Positions 63,952 through 64,000 of a DNA stretch of 64,000 nucleotides are shown here, in pieces. Both the position numbers and the translations under genes were made by a program. The DNA lies in the NCBI GenBank assembly GCA_014529385.2, contig CM043958.1, positions 138,550,398-138,614,397 of the forward strand. The letters are read 5' to 3'. How positions within the stretch are numbered: position 1 is the stretch's first letter; every line of letters begins with the position of its first letter. The notes below the pieces were generated by a model. The model was not told the DNA's origin, searched no databases, and saw only the letters and a list, made by a program, of their open reading frames with translations. Origin of the DNA: Adiantum capillus-veneris. Its lineage: Eukaryota > Streptophyta > Polypodiopsida > Polypodiales > Pteridaceae.

Positions 63952-64000
63952 AAGGAAAATGCTAAAGAGAACTTAGAAGAAAACGATAAAGGAAAAATGA
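62772..64000. other. Non-coding, AT-rich, with microsatellites
   Basis: A run of about 14 to 15 G is at 62813-62827. A 90-codon basic open frame at 62858-63130 has no recognised relative. (CG)n then (GA)n occurs at about 63893-63948. Nothing else is supported. Confidence 0.4.

Overview
This window looks like nuclear DNA of a land plant with a large, repeat-rich genome. The evidence is a spliced plant-type polypyrimidine tract-binding (PTB) protein gene, Ty3/gypsy retrotransposons with C-terminal chromodomains, a LINE with the plant-type C-terminal zf-RVT zinc finger, initiator-tRNA-Met primer sites (tggtatcagagc) and long (GA)n arrays. A non-seed plant such as a fern, or another large-genome lineage, is possible, but the species cannot be fixed from the sequence.

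About 80% of the window (1-51.1 kb) is a nested pile of retroelements. From the left: an internally deleted gypsy element R1 (1-4998, minus) sits in the 5' LTR of copy A (4999-9217, plus) of an LTR family that carries gag plus a protease-like region but no reverse transcriptase or integrase. Copy A interrupts the integrase tail of gypsy G2 (to 10701, plus), and G2 interrupts the 3' LTR of copy B (10702-21616, minus) of the same gag-only family. Copy B is also broken by LINE A (11151-16588, with its 5' half inverted) and by LINE B (19952-21043, in the other LTR). Next come a gypsy chromodomain relic, a (GA)n array, a LINE fragment, a CpG-rich minisatellite and a nearly full-length LINE C (24.1-30.75 kb) that ends in (GA)n instead of poly(A). 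From 31.3 to 51.1 kb there are a lone LTR, gypsy G3 (minus), gypsy G4 (plus; interrupted by a near-intact copy C of the gag-only family at 38604-44459 and by a hAT-like MITE), an LTR fragment and gypsy G5 (minus).

The one host gene is at 51603-53755 (+): eleven exons of a PTB homolog of the plant PTBP3 type. It covers the end of RRM1 through RRM4, with one GC-AG intron and a 14-nt microexon. The exons for most of RRM1 are not visible, so the gene is either 5'-truncated or its first intron holds part or all of the transposon pile. From 53.8 to 64 kb the DNA is AT-rich, with no recognisable gene, but with short segmental duplications, palindromes and microsatellites.

The best candidate for an undescribed system is the gag-only LTR family (copies A, B, C). 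It combines a coiled-coil gag N-terminus, a capsid/CCHC region, a protease-like domain whose DTG/DSG active site reads DPGS or DQGS, a His/Asp-rich linker, and two conserved downstream coding regions that I do not recognise. Its LTRs begin TGTCAC, as do those of the neighbouring gypsy elements, which suggests mobilisation in trans.
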